Shown in pieces: positions 22,208 to 30,323 of a stretch of DNA of 34,387 bases (the stretch's first letter is position 1; each line of letters starts with the position of its first letter). The notes beneath the pieces are model-generated. The model was not told the DNA's origin. It was given only the letters and a program-made list of their open reading frames with translations, and ran no database searches. The stretch lies in NCBI GenBank assembly GCA_035264765.1, contig DATFPQ010000042.1, positions 1 to 34,387 of the forward strand. The letters run 5' to 3'. A program made the position numbers and the translations under genes. Source of the DNA: DATFPQ01 sp035264765 (GTDB lineage: Bacteria > Actinomycetota > Actinomycetes > Actinomycetales > Angustibacteraceae).

Positions 22208-22591
22208 ATGTGCATGGTCACCGCCCCGGTCCGGCTCTTCATGCCGATGGACGAGCACGCACCACGACGCGCCCGCCTGTTCCTTGCTGAGGCGCACTGT
22301 CCGGCGCACAACACGAGCGTGCTCGACGAGGCGACCCTCCTGGTCTCCGAGCTGGTGACGAACGCCGTGGTGCACGGAGCGCCGCCGATCACGATGGAGA
22401 TCGACTGCGACGGGTCCCGCGGGATGCACGTCCGGGTCAGTGACGGCAGCGAGACGCAGCCCGCCGTCGGCCACGCCACCGTCGAGGACGAGCACGGTCG
22501 TGGGGTCGCTCTGGTCGATGTGATCAGCGATGCCTGGGGTGTCGACTCCACGCCGAACGGCAAGGCGGTGTGGTTCCGGATCTGCGCGTGA
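22208..22591 (+). CDS. Stand-alone RsbW-like ATP-binding protein (anti-sigma kinase type)
   Basis: A 127-residue HATPase_c_2 protein with the size and motifs of anti-sigma factor kinases: N-box LLVSELVTNAVVHGAPP, VRVSDGSETQP (G1 aspartate) and EDEHGRGVALVDVISDAWG (G2/lid glycines), ending GKAVWFRI. Such proteins bind a sigma factor or phosphorylate a STAS antagonist. ATG 22208 is preferred over GTG 22196 because GGGGG lies about five bases upstream; ATG 22214 is also possible. It is convergent with the phospholipase D gene (17-base gap). No sigma or STAS gene is adjacent, so its partner is unknown. Confidence 0.85.
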   Translation: MCMVTAPVRLFMPMDEHAPRRARLFLAEAHCPAHNTSVLDEATLLVSELVTNAVVHGAPPITMEIDCDGSRGMHVRVSDGSETQPAVGHATVEDEHGRGVALVDVISDAWGVDSTPNGKAVWFRICA

Positions 22592-22608
22592 GGGTCGGAG
22601 CAGCTGGC

Positions 22609-24228
22609 TCAGAAGCTCGCCGCCCGCCGCAGCCGCCGAGGCCGGCCGTCCGGGTCGAACACCGTGGCGTAGAGCGGCCGCGCCCAGAGCCGCTGGACGG
22701 CGGAGACCGGCGCCGGCCGGTGCCGCCGGGCGTGGCCGTCGGGACGAGGACCGGCCCGTCTCGAGGCCTCCCACCCGTCCAGTGCGTCTGCGCACGTGTT
22801 CCACAGGGCGAGCCCTGCGGCGGGGTCGAGCAGCCGCGGGTCGTCCGCCGCGAGTCCGAGGTGCTCGCTCCACAGCTGTACCCGCAGGTCGCGCGCCAGC
22901 TGCCGGGCCTGCTCGCCGTCGGGCCCGATCCGGCGTGGCTCCCGGCCGTCTGGCGTGGAGTCGACCACGGCGCACGTGATCTCGCTGTCGCTCGTCCACG
23001 AGCGGCGGTTGAAGTTGTCCGACCCGCAGGTCAGCCACACGTCGTCGACCACGCAGACCTTGGCGTGCACGTAGATCGGCGTGCCGTGGCGGTTCTCCAG
23101 GTCGAAGACCCCCACGCGGTCGGGTGCCGCCTCGTGCAGCAGCCGCATGGCACGCAGCTGCCCGAGCCGGTTCGGCGGCCCGCTCAACAGGCCGTTCGCG
23201 TCGGGGTAGCGCGGGACCACGACGACGACCCGCAGGTCCGGTGACCTCCGCAGCGCCTGGACCATGCCCCGCGCGACCTCGCCGGACCACAGGTACTGGT
23301 CCTCGACGTAGATGACGGAACGGGCGCGCTCGAAGGCCTTGGCGTAGGCCCGTGCCACGCTGCGCTCGCCCTGTCGCGCAAAGGGGAAGCGTGGGCGCTT
23401 GGCGCTGTAGGTGCGCAGCACCTGGACGGCGTGCGGGCCGGCGGGCGGCGGTGGCGGGAAGGTCTTGGGCAGCGGCTCAGGACGCCGGGGCATCCGGGCG
23501 GCGCGTTGCAGCAGCATCCGGTACGGCGTCCGCCGGTCGAGCGGGGTGGGGTCGTCCCAGCGCTCGGTGAACGTCGTCAGCACCTCGGCCACGACGGGCC
23601 CGCGCAGCTCCAGCGCGGCGTCGTGCCAGGGCGGGCGAGGGCCGTACCGGCGGTCCATCGCCTGCGGCTGCGGGTCGCCGGCGTGCTCGGCGTCGTCGCG
23701 GCGCCCGTGGCACAGGTCGATGCCGCCGACGAACGCGACGTCCCGGGTCTGGTCGTCCCGGTGCCGGATCACGAACAGCTTCTGGTGGTGGGCGCCGAAC
23801 CGGCGCACCCGCTGGTCGAGCAGCGCCTGCCCGCCGGCCTCGTTGATCTCGACGCCGAGGTGCTGGTTCTCCTCCGCGCTGAACATCAGGTGGTCGGAGT
23901 GGGAGCGCCACAGCAGGCCGCGGACCTCGACGCCCTCACGCGCCAGCCGGGCCAGCAGCTCTCCGACCGTCGGTCCTTCGGGGAGCAGCCGCTCGTCCGG
24001 GTCGCCGCGCCAGTCGGTGAAGAACACCCGGTCACCCTCGCGCAGCTGCGTGAGCTCCTCGTGCAGCCGGCGGAAGTACGTGGCCCCGTGCACGAGCGGA
24101 CGCACCATGTTGCCTGACGACCACGATTGCTGTTCCGACTCTTCCAGGTGCAGCCGGGTGTCTGGGTTGCCCCGCTCGTCACGGTTCAGGAACCACCGCT
24201 CCGGCGCGTCGTCGTCCATCCCGGTCAC
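22609..24228 (-). CDS. Phospholipase D family protein (two HKD motifs)
   Basis: A 539-residue PLD-superfamily enzyme. The first HKD motif is in AHHQKLFVIRHRDDQ (H148, K150) followed by DVAFVGGIDL. The second is YVHAKVCVVDD (H388, K390, D395) followed by LTCGSDNFNRRSW. Other conserved parts are FFTDWRGDPDERL, YVEDQYLW and VPRYPDANGLL. No signal peptide or membrane segment is obvious, so it is more like the soluble phosphatidylserine/cardiolipin synthase-like PLDs than classical membrane cardiolipin synthase. The start is either GTG 24228 or ATG 24219 (MDDDAPERWFLNRDERGNP), and neither has a strong ribosome binding site. It lies 42 bases downstream of the CapA-like gene on the same strand and may share its transcript. 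Confidence 0.88.
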   Translation of the reverse strand: MTGMDDDAPERWFLNRDERGNPDTRLHLEESEQQSWSSGNMVRPLVHGATYFRRLHEELTQLREGDRVFFTDWRGDPDERLLPEGPTVGELLARLAREGVEVRGLLWRSHSDHLMFSAEENQHLGVEINEAGGQALLDQRVRRFGAHHQKLFVIRHRDDQTRDVAFVGGIDLCHGRRDDAEHAGDPQPQAMDRRYGPRPPWHDAALELRGPVVAEVLTTFTERWDDPTPLDRRTPYRMLLQRAARMPRRPEPLPKTFPPPPPAGPHAVQVLRTYSAKRPRFPFARQGERSVARAYAKAFERARSVIYVEDQYLWSGEVARGMVQALRRSPDLRVVVVVPRYPDANGLLSGPPNRLGQLRAMRLLHEAAPDRVGVFDLENRHGTPIYVHAKVCVVDDVWLTCGSDNFNRRSWTSDSEITCAVVDSTPDGREPRRIGPDGEQARQLARDLRVQLWSEHLGLAADDPRLLDPAAGLALWNTCADALDGWEASRRAGPRPDGHARRHRPAPVSAVQRLWARPLYATVFDPDGRPRRLRRAASF

Positions 24229-24270
24229 TCTGCCAGAATGTTAGGTGCCACCGCGGCTGCTCCGCCTGCC

Positions 24271-25503
24271 TCAGCGTGGGGACCCAGAGAGCCCCGTGCA
24301 GGCCCGGGACCGTTGCCACGCGCGTAGCAGGCGCTCGCTCTCGCGTGCGGCGGGCACCCGCGGCACCCCATGTTTCGACACCCGCATGGGCGTCCAGCGC
24401 TGGCCCACCACCCGGCGTCCGCGCACGGTAAGGGTCAGCACGCCGCTGCGCGACTCCACCTCGTTGTTCCGGCGCCACCACACGAAGTTGCCCAGCCCGT
24501 AGCCGACGTACGTCCGGCCGAGCCAACCCGCGCCCTGCACGTGGTGCGCGTGCGTGCCGACCACGACGTCGGCGCCCGCGTCGGCCAGCGCACGGGCCGT
24601 GCTCCGCTGCAGCGGGTTCGGGCAGCTGGTGTAGTCGGTGCCCCAGTGCAGATAGACCACCACGAGGTCCGCCGACCGGCGAGCCTTCCGGACGGCCTCC
24701 GCCAGCCGGGCCGGACGCAGGGCGACGGCGACGCCGGGATGGTCCCGGCCGGCGCGCCAGCTCGCCGTGGTCCACTCAGGAACCTGCGTGGCGGCCAGGA
24801 CCGCGACCCGGCGGCCTCGCGCCTGGAGCACCGCAGGGCGCAGGGCGTCTCGCTCGTTCGTCCCGATGCCGACCACGGGGACAGGCGAGGCGTCGCGGGC
24901 CGCGAGCGTGTCGGCGAAGCCCCTGGCGCCGTAGTCGACGGCGTGGTTGTTGGCCATCGTGACGACGTCCACACCGGCGCCCTTGACCGCATCCAGTGCC
25001 GCCGCGGGGGCCCGGAAGTGGAACGACTTGGGCGCCGGGGCGCCGCGCCCGGTGATCGCCGTCTCCAGGTTCACCATCGCGAGGTCCGCCGTGGCCAGGT
25101 ACGGGCGCAGCTCGGCCAGGGCGGACGCCGGGTTCCTCAGCCGCGGCTCCAGCTGCCCGGCGAAGTGCACGTCGCCTCCGAAAGCCAGGGTGAGGTCCGA
25201 GCCGGCCCTTCGCGACGCAGTGCCTGTTGGCGACGCAGTGCCTGTTGGCGACGCAGTGCCTGTCGGCAATGCCGTGGCTTCGGGGGACACGGTGGGTGCG
25301 GGGGACGCAGTGGCTGTGTGCGCGGTCGTCGCGGCCCGGGGGTCGCCGCTCGCGGCTCCGGGTGCGGGCGCGGCGGTCGCCGCCGGCGAGTCGCCGGGCG
25401 GGTCGGCGCTGCCGTTGGCAGCAGTCGCGCCGGAGCCGGGTGAGCACGCCGCGCACAGCACTACGGCGGCAACGGCCGCGGACCGTGCTAGGGGGAGGCG
25501 CAC
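24271..25503 (-). CDS. CapA family (poly-gamma-glutamate synthesis type) lipoprotein
   Basis: A 410-residue exported CapA/PGA_cap protein with a calcineurin-like phosphoesterase fold. The N-terminus MRLPLARSAAVAAVVLCAAC fits a lipoprotein signal with C20 as lipid anchor. Residues 21-100 are a low-complexity Ala/Pro/Ser/Thr linker with a TGTASP repeat. The catalytic domain starts at LTLAFGGDVHF (about 104-114) and continues with MVNLETAITG, TMANNHAVDYG, VYLHWGTDY and VVGTHAHHVQG, the metal-binding asparagine/histidine motifs. GTG 25503 directly precedes the signal peptide; longer readings overlap the neighbouring hydrolase antisense. Family members act in capsule or cell-surface polymer metabolism. 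No capBC genes are present, so the actual substrate is unknown. Confidence 0.88.
   Translation of the reverse strand: MRLPLARSAAVAAVVLCAACSPGSGATAANGSADPPGDSPAATAAPAPGAASGDPRAATTAHTATASPAPTVSPEATALPTGTASPTGTASPTGTASRRAGSDLTLAFGGDVHFAGQLEPRLRNPASALAELRPYLATADLAMVNLETAITGRGAPAPKSFHFRAPAAALDAVKGAGVDVVTMANNHAVDYGARGFADTLAARDASPVPVVGIGTNERDALRPAVLQARGRRVAVLAATQVPEWTTASWRAGRDHPGVAVALRPARLAEAVRKARRSADLVVVYLHWGTDYTSCPNPLQRSTARALADAGADVVVGTHAHHVQGAGWLGRTYVGYGLGNFVWWRRNNEVESRSGVLTLTVRGRRVVGQRWTPMRVSKHGVPRVPAARESERLLRAWQRSRACTGLSGSPR
25213..25266. repeat. 18-bp tandem repeat inside the CapA-like gene
   Basis: Three tandem 18-base units start at 25213, 25231 and 25249. The first two are identical and the third has one change. 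They encode the hexapeptide TGTASP in the lipoprotein linker. Degenerate copies continue rightward to about 25320. The unit is a multiple of three, so copy-number changes keep the frame. Confidence 0.8.
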
Positions 25504-25562
25504 CCGCGCAGTGTAGGGACCACGGCGGCCACGGGTCGGCGGCCCCGCTCGGGCTTCCGGCG

Positions 25563-26315
25563 TCAGCCCGCGCGGGCGATCGCCCGGCGGATCAGGGCGG
25601 TCGTCTCGTCCGGCCGCTCCAGGTTCGGCAGGTGACCCGCCCAGGGCAGCTCGACGTACTCGGCCGTGGGCAGCTCGGCGACGAGGTGGCGCCCGACCTG
25701 CCGGAAGAAGTCGAGGTCGTGCGCGCCGCAGACCACGGTGGTCGGGGCCGTTGCCCGGGCGAGGTCCACGTCGAGCGAGCGCCCCTCGGCCTGGTCGCCG
25801 GCCGCGAGCTGGACCGTGAAGGCGTGCCGCTGCATGGTCCGCAGCAGCTCTCGCGCCTCCTCGCCTGCCTCCGGGCCCAGCCAGGTCCGGACGTTCAGCT
25901 CGGTGGCGCCATCGACGTCCCCGGCCTCCAGCAGCGCCTCCTCCCGTTCGGCGAAGGCCCGCAGGTCCGGAGTCGGCGCGACACCCGGCGCGGCCGGACA
26001 CAGCAGCACCAGGGCGCTCACCCGCTCCGGCGCCGCGCACGTGAGCTCGAGGGCCACCTGGCCACCCCCGGACGACCCCACCACGGCCGTCCTCTCGATC
26101 GCCAGGTGGTCCAGCACGCGCAGGACGTCCTCCGCGTCCGAGTAGGGCTCCGGGGGCAGCGGGGACCGGCCGTAGCCCCGCATGTCCGGCGTGACGACGG
26201 TCCGCTCGGCCGCGAGGATGCCACGCTGCGGATCCCACTGCCTGGAGTCCGCCGCGGTCGAGTGCAGCAGCAGCACCGCGGGCCCGTCGCCCGTCACCTC
26301 GTGGTGGAGCAGCAT
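25563..26315 (-). CDS. Alpha/beta hydrolase (serine nucleophile)
   Basis: A 250-residue alpha/beta hydrolase. LLLHST near residue 16 forms the oxyanion region, VVGSSGGGQ (nucleophile S82) the elbow, CGAHDLDFF the acid turn and PWAGHLPNLERP the catalytic histidine. The TPDMRGYGRS loop is typical of esterase/lactonase-like members (3-oxoadipate enol-lactonase, carboxylesterase). ATG 26315 has GGAGG five bases upstream and begins 11 bases after the MFS stop codon, so the two are very likely co-transcribed and translationally close. Substrate unknown; a link to the exporter's cargo is possible but unproven. Confidence 0.87.
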   Translation of the reverse strand: MLLHHEVTGDGPAVLLLHSTAADSRQWDPQRGILAAERTVVTPDMRGYGRSPLPPEPYSDAEDVLRVLDHLAIERTAVVGSSGGGQVALELTCAAPERVSALVLLCPAAPGVAPTPDLRAFAEREEALLEAGDVDGATELNVRTWLGPEAGEEARELLRTMQRHAFTVQLAAGDQAEGRSLDVDLARATAPTTVVCGAHDLDFFRQVGRHLVAELPTAEYVELPWAGHLPNLERPDETTALIRRAIARAG

Positions 26316-26326
26316 CCCGCCTCCGC

Positions 26327-27661
26327 TCAGTCCGCGGCCGCCGCGCGCGCCCGCACCTCGCGCTCGCGGACGGCGTGCTCGTCGGTGCGTGAGTCGTAGC
26401 GCCAGAAGTCGCGCAGCCAGACGGCCGTCAGGCCGACGCCGACGACGCAGAGGACGCCACCGCTCACGATCGAGGCACGCACCGACGTCAGGTCCGCGAC
26501 GATCCCGGAGCGCGCCTGTCCGCCCAGCGGGCCGATCGAGTAGGACAGCATCTCGATGCCCGCCAGCCGACCGCGTCGGTCGTCCGGGATGGTCTGGTGC
26601 CAGACCGTGCCGCGGAAGATGCCGCTCACCATGTCGGCGCCACCGGCGACCGCGAGCATTGCGAGCGCCACCCACACCGAACCGGCGAGCCCGGCCAGTG
26701 CGACGCTCCCGCCCCAGACCGCCGACGCGAGGACGACCGCGCGGCCGTGGTGGTACACCCGGTTCGTCCAGCCGCTCGTCGCGGTCGCGGCCAGCGAGCC
26801 CACGGTCTCCGCGGTGTAGAACAGCCCCAGCAGCTCCGGGCGGTGGAAGACGTCGTCCGCGAGCGCCGGGAACAGCACGACGGGGACCGCCAGGGACATG
26901 GCAACCATGTCGACCACGTAGGTCCCGAGCAGGTCGCGCCGGGACACGGCGTAGCGGACCCCCTCCACGATCCCCGCGATCGACGCCGGGGTGGAGGCGT
27001 CCGTGGGCGGGTACGGCCGCAGCCGGGCGAAAAGCACGGTGGCGACGACGAGGCCCGTCACGTCCACGGCGTAGGCCCAGCCGACGCCGGCCGCGGACAG
27101 CAGGATGCCGCCGATGGTCGGGCCCACCAGGACGCCCAGCTGCATGCTGAGCCCGCTCAGCGCCACGGCCGCCGGCAGCTCGTCGTGGCGGACGGTTCGC
27201 GGGATCAGCGCCTCACGACTGGGACGCTGCAGTGACTGGGCGACCGAGAGCAGCACCCCGAGGGCGTAGATGACCCATACCCGGGGCTGCGTCAGCACGG
27301 CGTTGACCAGGAGCAGCGCGGTGAGGAAGACCTGGGCCACCCCGGTTGCCACGAGCATCCGCCGCCGGTCGACGTGGTCGGCCAGCGCGCCGCCCCAGAG
27401 GCCGAAGACCAGCAGGGGCAGCAGCTGGGCCAGCCCCATCGCGCCCACCGCCCAGTTGGACCCGGTCAGCCGGTAGAGCTGGTAGGGCAGAGCGACGTAG
27501 GTGACCATGCCGCCGAGGTAGAACACCGTCCCGGCCGCGAACAGGATGCGGAAGTCGCGCGACGTGCGCAGGGGCGTCAGGTCGACGTGCAGCCCGGCCA
27601 GCCGGCGCCGCCAGGACGGCGCAGGGTCGGCGGTTCGGGAGCCGGCTGGAGCGTCAGACAC
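26327..27661 (-). CDS. MFS transporter, EntS-like
   Basis: A 444-residue major facilitator with about 12 membrane segments and short soluble ends. The first loop has the MFS signature GGALADHVDRRRML. The N-terminal SRDFRILFAAGTVFYLGGMVTYVALPYQLY, the SLQRPSREALIPRTV loop and GIFRGTVWHQTIPDDRRGRLAGIEML resemble the EntS/multidrug exporter branch, which moves siderophores or drugs out of the cell. The start is GTG 27661. No siderophore genes are nearby. It appears to lead a minus-strand unit with the hydrolase, CapA-like and PLD genes, whose gaps are 11, 59 and 42 bases. Confidence 0.9.
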   Translation of the reverse strand: MSDAPAGSRTADPAPSWRRRLAGLHVDLTPLRTSRDFRILFAAGTVFYLGGMVTYVALPYQLYRLTGSNWAVGAMGLAQLLPLLVFGLWGGALADHVDRRRMLVATGVAQVFLTALLLVNAVLTQPRVWVIYALGVLLSVAQSLQRPSREALIPRTVRHDELPAAVALSGLSMQLGVLVGPTIGGILLSAAGVGWAYAVDVTGLVVATVLFARLRPYPPTDASTPASIAGIVEGVRYAVSRRDLLGTYVVDMVAMSLAVPVVLFPALADDVFHRPELLGLFYTAETVGSLAATATSGWTNRVYHHGRAVVLASAVWGGSVALAGLAGSVWVALAMLAVAGGADMVSGIFRGTVWHQTIPDDRRGRLAGIEMLSYSIGPLGGQARSGIVADLTSVRASIVSGGVLCVVGVGLTAVWLRDFWRYDSRTDEHAVREREVRARAAAAD

Positions 27662-27672
27662 GGGCGACCAGG

Positions 27673-29079
27673 TTAGTCGCCGACTTCCAGGCCCCGCGAA
27701 GGGGTTTCGCGCTCGCTCACCGACCGTGCCGGCGACCGGCGTCCCAGACGAAGACGTCGGGCCGGCGGTTGGTGTCGCCGGCCACCAGGTTGCTCGCCGC
27801 CGACTCGAAGGCGACGTGCCGTCCGTCGGCGGACACCGAGGACTCGAGGAAGAACGCGCTGTGGTCGTTCCCCTGGGCGCCCGTCGTCTGCCCGGGAGAC
27901 GCGCCGCAGCGTGCCGGTCCGAAGGTCGCGCAGGAAGACGTCAGACCGGCCGTTGGTGTCCGCCGGCACCAGGTCGTCCGCGAAGGAGACGAACGCGACG
28001 AAGCGGCCCTCGGCCGACAGTGATGGGCCCTCGCTGTCCGAGCCGGCCTGGCGGTGGTCCGCGGTGACCGACACCCGGGTGAAGCGCCCGGTCGCCAGGT
28101 CGCGCACGAACACGTCCCGAGCGTGGTTGGTGTCCCCCGGTACCAGGCTGGCCCGGTTCGACGCGAAGGCGACGAAGCGGCCGTCGGCGGACATCGAGGG
28201 GCGTCCGACACTGTTGTCCTCCGCGACGGCACGCCGGACGGACACCAGCCGGGTCCGGCGGGTGTGCCGGTCGTGCACCCAGACCTCGAACTGGTTGGGG
28301 CCTGAGTACTCCGCGACGAAGGCGACCCGTCGGCCGTCGCCGGAGATCGCCGGAAGGGCGCTGGGCCCGGGACGCTGTCGACCGTCCGGTGCCATCGAGA
28401 CCCGAGTGGTCCTACCGCGCCGCAGGTCGCGGACGTAGACGTCCTCGACGCCGTTTGTGTCCGGGCGGGACCGGCGGCCCGTGAGGTTGCTGGCGAAGGT
28501 CTGGAAGGCCACCGTCCGTCCGTCGGCGGAGATGGCGGGGAACAGGCTGGCGGCGTTGCCCTGCCGCCCACCAGGCCCGACCGACACGCGGCGGGTCGTC
28601 CCCGCGCGCAGGTCTCGGACGAACACGTCGTTGACGCCGTTGGTGTCCCCGCGCACCAGGTTGGTCGCCGCAGACACGAAGGCCACCTGGCGGCCGTCGG
28701 CGGAGATGGAGGCGTCGACGCTGCCGGCGTCGCCCGGCCGTCCCGCGGGCCCGACCGATGCCCGAGTCACGCTGCCCCTGACCCGGTCGCGCACGAAGAC
28801 GTCCTCGACGCCGTTGGTGTCGCCGGGCACCAGGTTCGACGCGGTCGAGGTGAAGACGACGAGCCGTCCGGAGCCCGACAGCGCCGGAACCGTCTGCTGC
28901 AGGCCGCTGTTGCCAAGGGCCTGGTCGCCTGTCGCCCTCTCGGACACCCGGCCGACCGTGCCGTCCCGCGCACCGCCCGCCGTGGCGGGCGGCGCGGTGA
29001 GGACCAGGGCGACTGCGGCCGGGGCGACGGCGACCCGCCACCTTGTTGCGGTGGTGAGCCGGACCTCGTGGCGAGTCAT
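27673..29079 (-). CDS. Secreted TolB/PD40-type beta-propeller protein, last blade frameshifted
   Basis: An exported repeat protein. An N-terminal signal (VAPAAVALVLTAPPATAGG) is followed by about six blades of roughly 55 residues with the recurring pattern S.DGR.VAF.S.A.NLV.GDTNG..DVFVRD...G...RVSV. This is a PD40/TolB-like propeller, usually a binding scaffold. The seventh blade is out of frame: after VSRADDG (about 27878) the frame runs into an Arg/Pro-rich tail ending at 27673, while another frame continues perfectly (see next entry). One extra base in the minus-strand GACGGGCGCCCAGG segment explains it. The start is ATG 29079; TTG 29085 is the alternative. Whether the shift is biological or a sequencing error is undecidable here. 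Confidence 0.8.
   Translation of the reverse strand: MTRHEVRLTTATRWRVAVAPAAVALVLTAPPATAGGARDGTVGRVSERATGDQALGNSGLQQTVPALSGSGRLVVFTSTASNLVPGDTNGVEDVFVRDRVRGSVTRASVGPAGRPGDAGSVDASISADGRQVAFVSAATNLVRGDTNGVNDVFVRDLRAGTTRRVSVGPGGRQGNAASLFPAISADGRTVAFQTFASNLTGRRSRPDTNGVEDVYVRDLRRGRTTRVSMAPDGRQRPGPSALPAISGDGRRVAFVAEYSGPNQFEVWVHDRHTRRTRLVSVRRAVAEDNSVGRPSMSADGRFVAFASNRASLVPGDTNHARDVFVRDLATGRFTRVSVTADHRQAGSDSEGPSLSAEGRFVAFVSFADDLVPADTNGRSDVFLRDLRTGTLRRVSRADDGRPGERPQRVLPRVLGVRRRTARRLRVGGEQPGGRRHQPPARRLRLGRRSPARSVSERETPSRGLEVGD
27717..27880 (-). other. Out-of-frame seventh blade of the propeller gene
   Basis: This frame reads AQGNDHSAFFLESSVSADGR, then VAFESAASNLVAGDTN and RPDVFVWDAGRRHGR before stopping at 27717. 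It is a textbook copy of the blade repeat upstream, so it is the original 3' end of the gene. It is severed by a +1 base around 27876-27882. Confidence 0.75.
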
Positions 29080-29136
29080 GGTCAAGGGTCCACCCGGCCC
29101 CGGGGGGCGCGGAACCCGGCGGGCCGGTCCTGCGTC

Positions 29137-29162
29137 GGAACGTCGGCGGGGACTTCTCCGTT
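29137..29162 (+). promoter_or_regulatory. ECF-sigma (SigE-like) promoter of the psp operon
   Basis: GGAAC (29137-29141) and CGTT (29159-29162) are separated by 17 bases, an exact match to the actinobacterial ECF consensus GGAAC-N17-CGTT used by SigE/SigH-type factors. A second, weaker copy lies just upstream: GGAAC at 29111-29115 and CGTC at 29133-29136, also 17 apart. Transcription would start near 29170, about 90 bases before pspA. Confidence 0.55.
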
Positions 29163-29163
29163 G

Positions 29164-29199
29164 CCGAGGTGTGCGCGAGCCTCGGTTCAGGGTGCGAAC
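29164..29199 (+). promoter_or_regulatory. Dyads around the psp transcription start
   Basis: CCGAGG (29164-29169) pairs with CCTCGG (29180-29185) over a 10-base spacer, and GTTC (29185-29188) with GAAC (29196-29199) over 7 bases. They sit right after the ECF-like promoter and could bind a regulator such as a ClgR-type activator or a repressor. The arms are short, so this is tentative. Confidence 0.25.
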
Positions 29200-29261
29200 G
29201 GAGCCGCAGATGGCACCGTGGGGCCCCGAGCAGCGCAGACGTACCGACGACAGGAGCTGGA

Positions 29262-30044
29262 ATGTCCCTGAGTAGCCGCTTGGCGATGATCTTCAAGTCC
29301 AAGGCCAGCAAGGCCCTGGACCGGGCCGAGGACCCGCGCGAGACCCTGGACTACTCCTACGAGCGGCAGCTGGAGATGCTGCAGCAGGTCCGGCGAGGCG
29401 TCGTGGACGTCGCGACCAGCCGCAAGCGGTTGGAGCTGCAGATTCAGCAGCTGCAGGCGTCCGCCGACCGGATGCAGCAGCAGGCCGCGCAGGCCCTCAG
29501 CGGCGGCCGTGAGGACCTCGCCCGCGAGGCGCTCACCCGGCGCTCCGGCGTCCAGCACCAGCTCCTGGAGCTGCAGCGCCAGCACGAGGATCTGCAGGTC
29601 CAGGAGGAGAAGCTCACCACCGCGGCGCAGCGGCTGCAGTCCAAGGTCGACGCCTTCCGGACCCGCAAGGAGACCATCAAGGCCACCTACTCGGCCGCCG
29701 AGGCGCAGACCCGGATCGGCGAGGCGGTCAGCGGAATCAGCGAGGAGATGGGCGACGTCGGGCTCGCCGTGCAGCGTGCGGAGGACAAGACGGCTCAGCT
29801 GCAGGCCCGCGCGGGTGCGATCGACGGCCTGCTCGCCTCCGGCGCGCTGGACGACCTCACCGGCAGCAGCGACCCGATCCAGGCCGAGCTCGACCGAATG
29901 TCGTCGGCCTCCGACGTCGAGCTCGAGATGGCCCAGCTGAAGCGCGCCATCGGCCAGGCCGAGACGCCGAAGGCGATCTCTGGGACGGAGCAGAGCCCCG
30001 CGGCCGTCGAGGACCGCTCGCGCACCCCGGAGGAGAACCGATGA
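29262..30044 (+). CDS. pspA: PspA/IM30 family envelope-stress protein
   Basis: A 260-residue PspA/IM30 protein that binds and stabilises the inner face of the cytoplasmic membrane under stress. It begins MSLSSRLAMIFKSKASKALDRAEDPRETLDYSYERQ, the family's amphipathic helix and first core helix. A long coiled coil follows (about 30-215, rich in Gln/Leu/Ala heptads such as LELQIQQLQASADRMQQQA). The C-terminal tail is acidic and probably disordered. ATG 29262 has CAGGAG five bases upstream. It overlaps the next gene by four bases (ATGA), indicating coupling, and is preceded by an ECF-type promoter, consistent with stress induction. Confidence 0.93.
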   Translation: MSLSSRLAMIFKSKASKALDRAEDPRETLDYSYERQLEMLQQVRRGVVDVATSRKRLELQIQQLQASADRMQQQAAQALSGGREDLAREALTRRSGVQHQLLELQRQHEDLQVQEEKLTTAAQRLQSKVDAFRTRKETIKATYSAAEAQTRIGEAVSGISEEMGDVGLAVQRAEDKTAQLQARAGAIDGLLASGALDDLTGSSDPIQAELDRMSSASDVELEMAQLKRAIGQAETPKAISGTEQSPAAVEDRSRTPEENR

Positions 30045-30319
30045 TCGTCCGCATCCTCGGCGAGGGTCAGCTCGAGCTGGCCGACGACGTCCTGGACCAC
30101 CTGAACAACCTCGACGCCGCCGTGGAGACGGCCGTCGAGTCCGGCGACGAGGACGCCTTCCGCTCGGCGCTCGCCACCCTGCTCGACGGGGTGCGCGAGC
30201 ACGGCCGGCCGGTGCCCGACGACGCACTGCTCCCCTCCGACGCAATCCTCCCCGCGTCCGACATCCCGCTGGCGGAGGTCCGCCAGCTGCTCGGCGACGA
30301 GGGCCTGATCCCTGGATGA
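30041..30319 (+). CDS. pspAA: PspA-associated protein PspAA
   Basis: A 92-residue acidic protein found next to pspA in many actinobacteria and archaea. It begins MIVRILGEGQLELADDVLDHLNNLDAAVE, the family signature, and ends in the PLAEVRQLLGDEGLIPG helix. Its ATG overlaps the pspA stop (ATGA), so the two are translationally coupled. The role is not established biochemically; genomic association suggests it modulates PspA. Four bases separate it from the TPM-like membrane protein gene. Confidence 0.9.
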   Translation: MIVRILGEGQLELADDVLDHLNNLDAAVETAVESGDEDAFRSALATLLDGVREHGRPVPDDALLPSDAILPASDIPLAEVRQLLGDEGLIPG

Positions 30320-30323
30320 GGTC

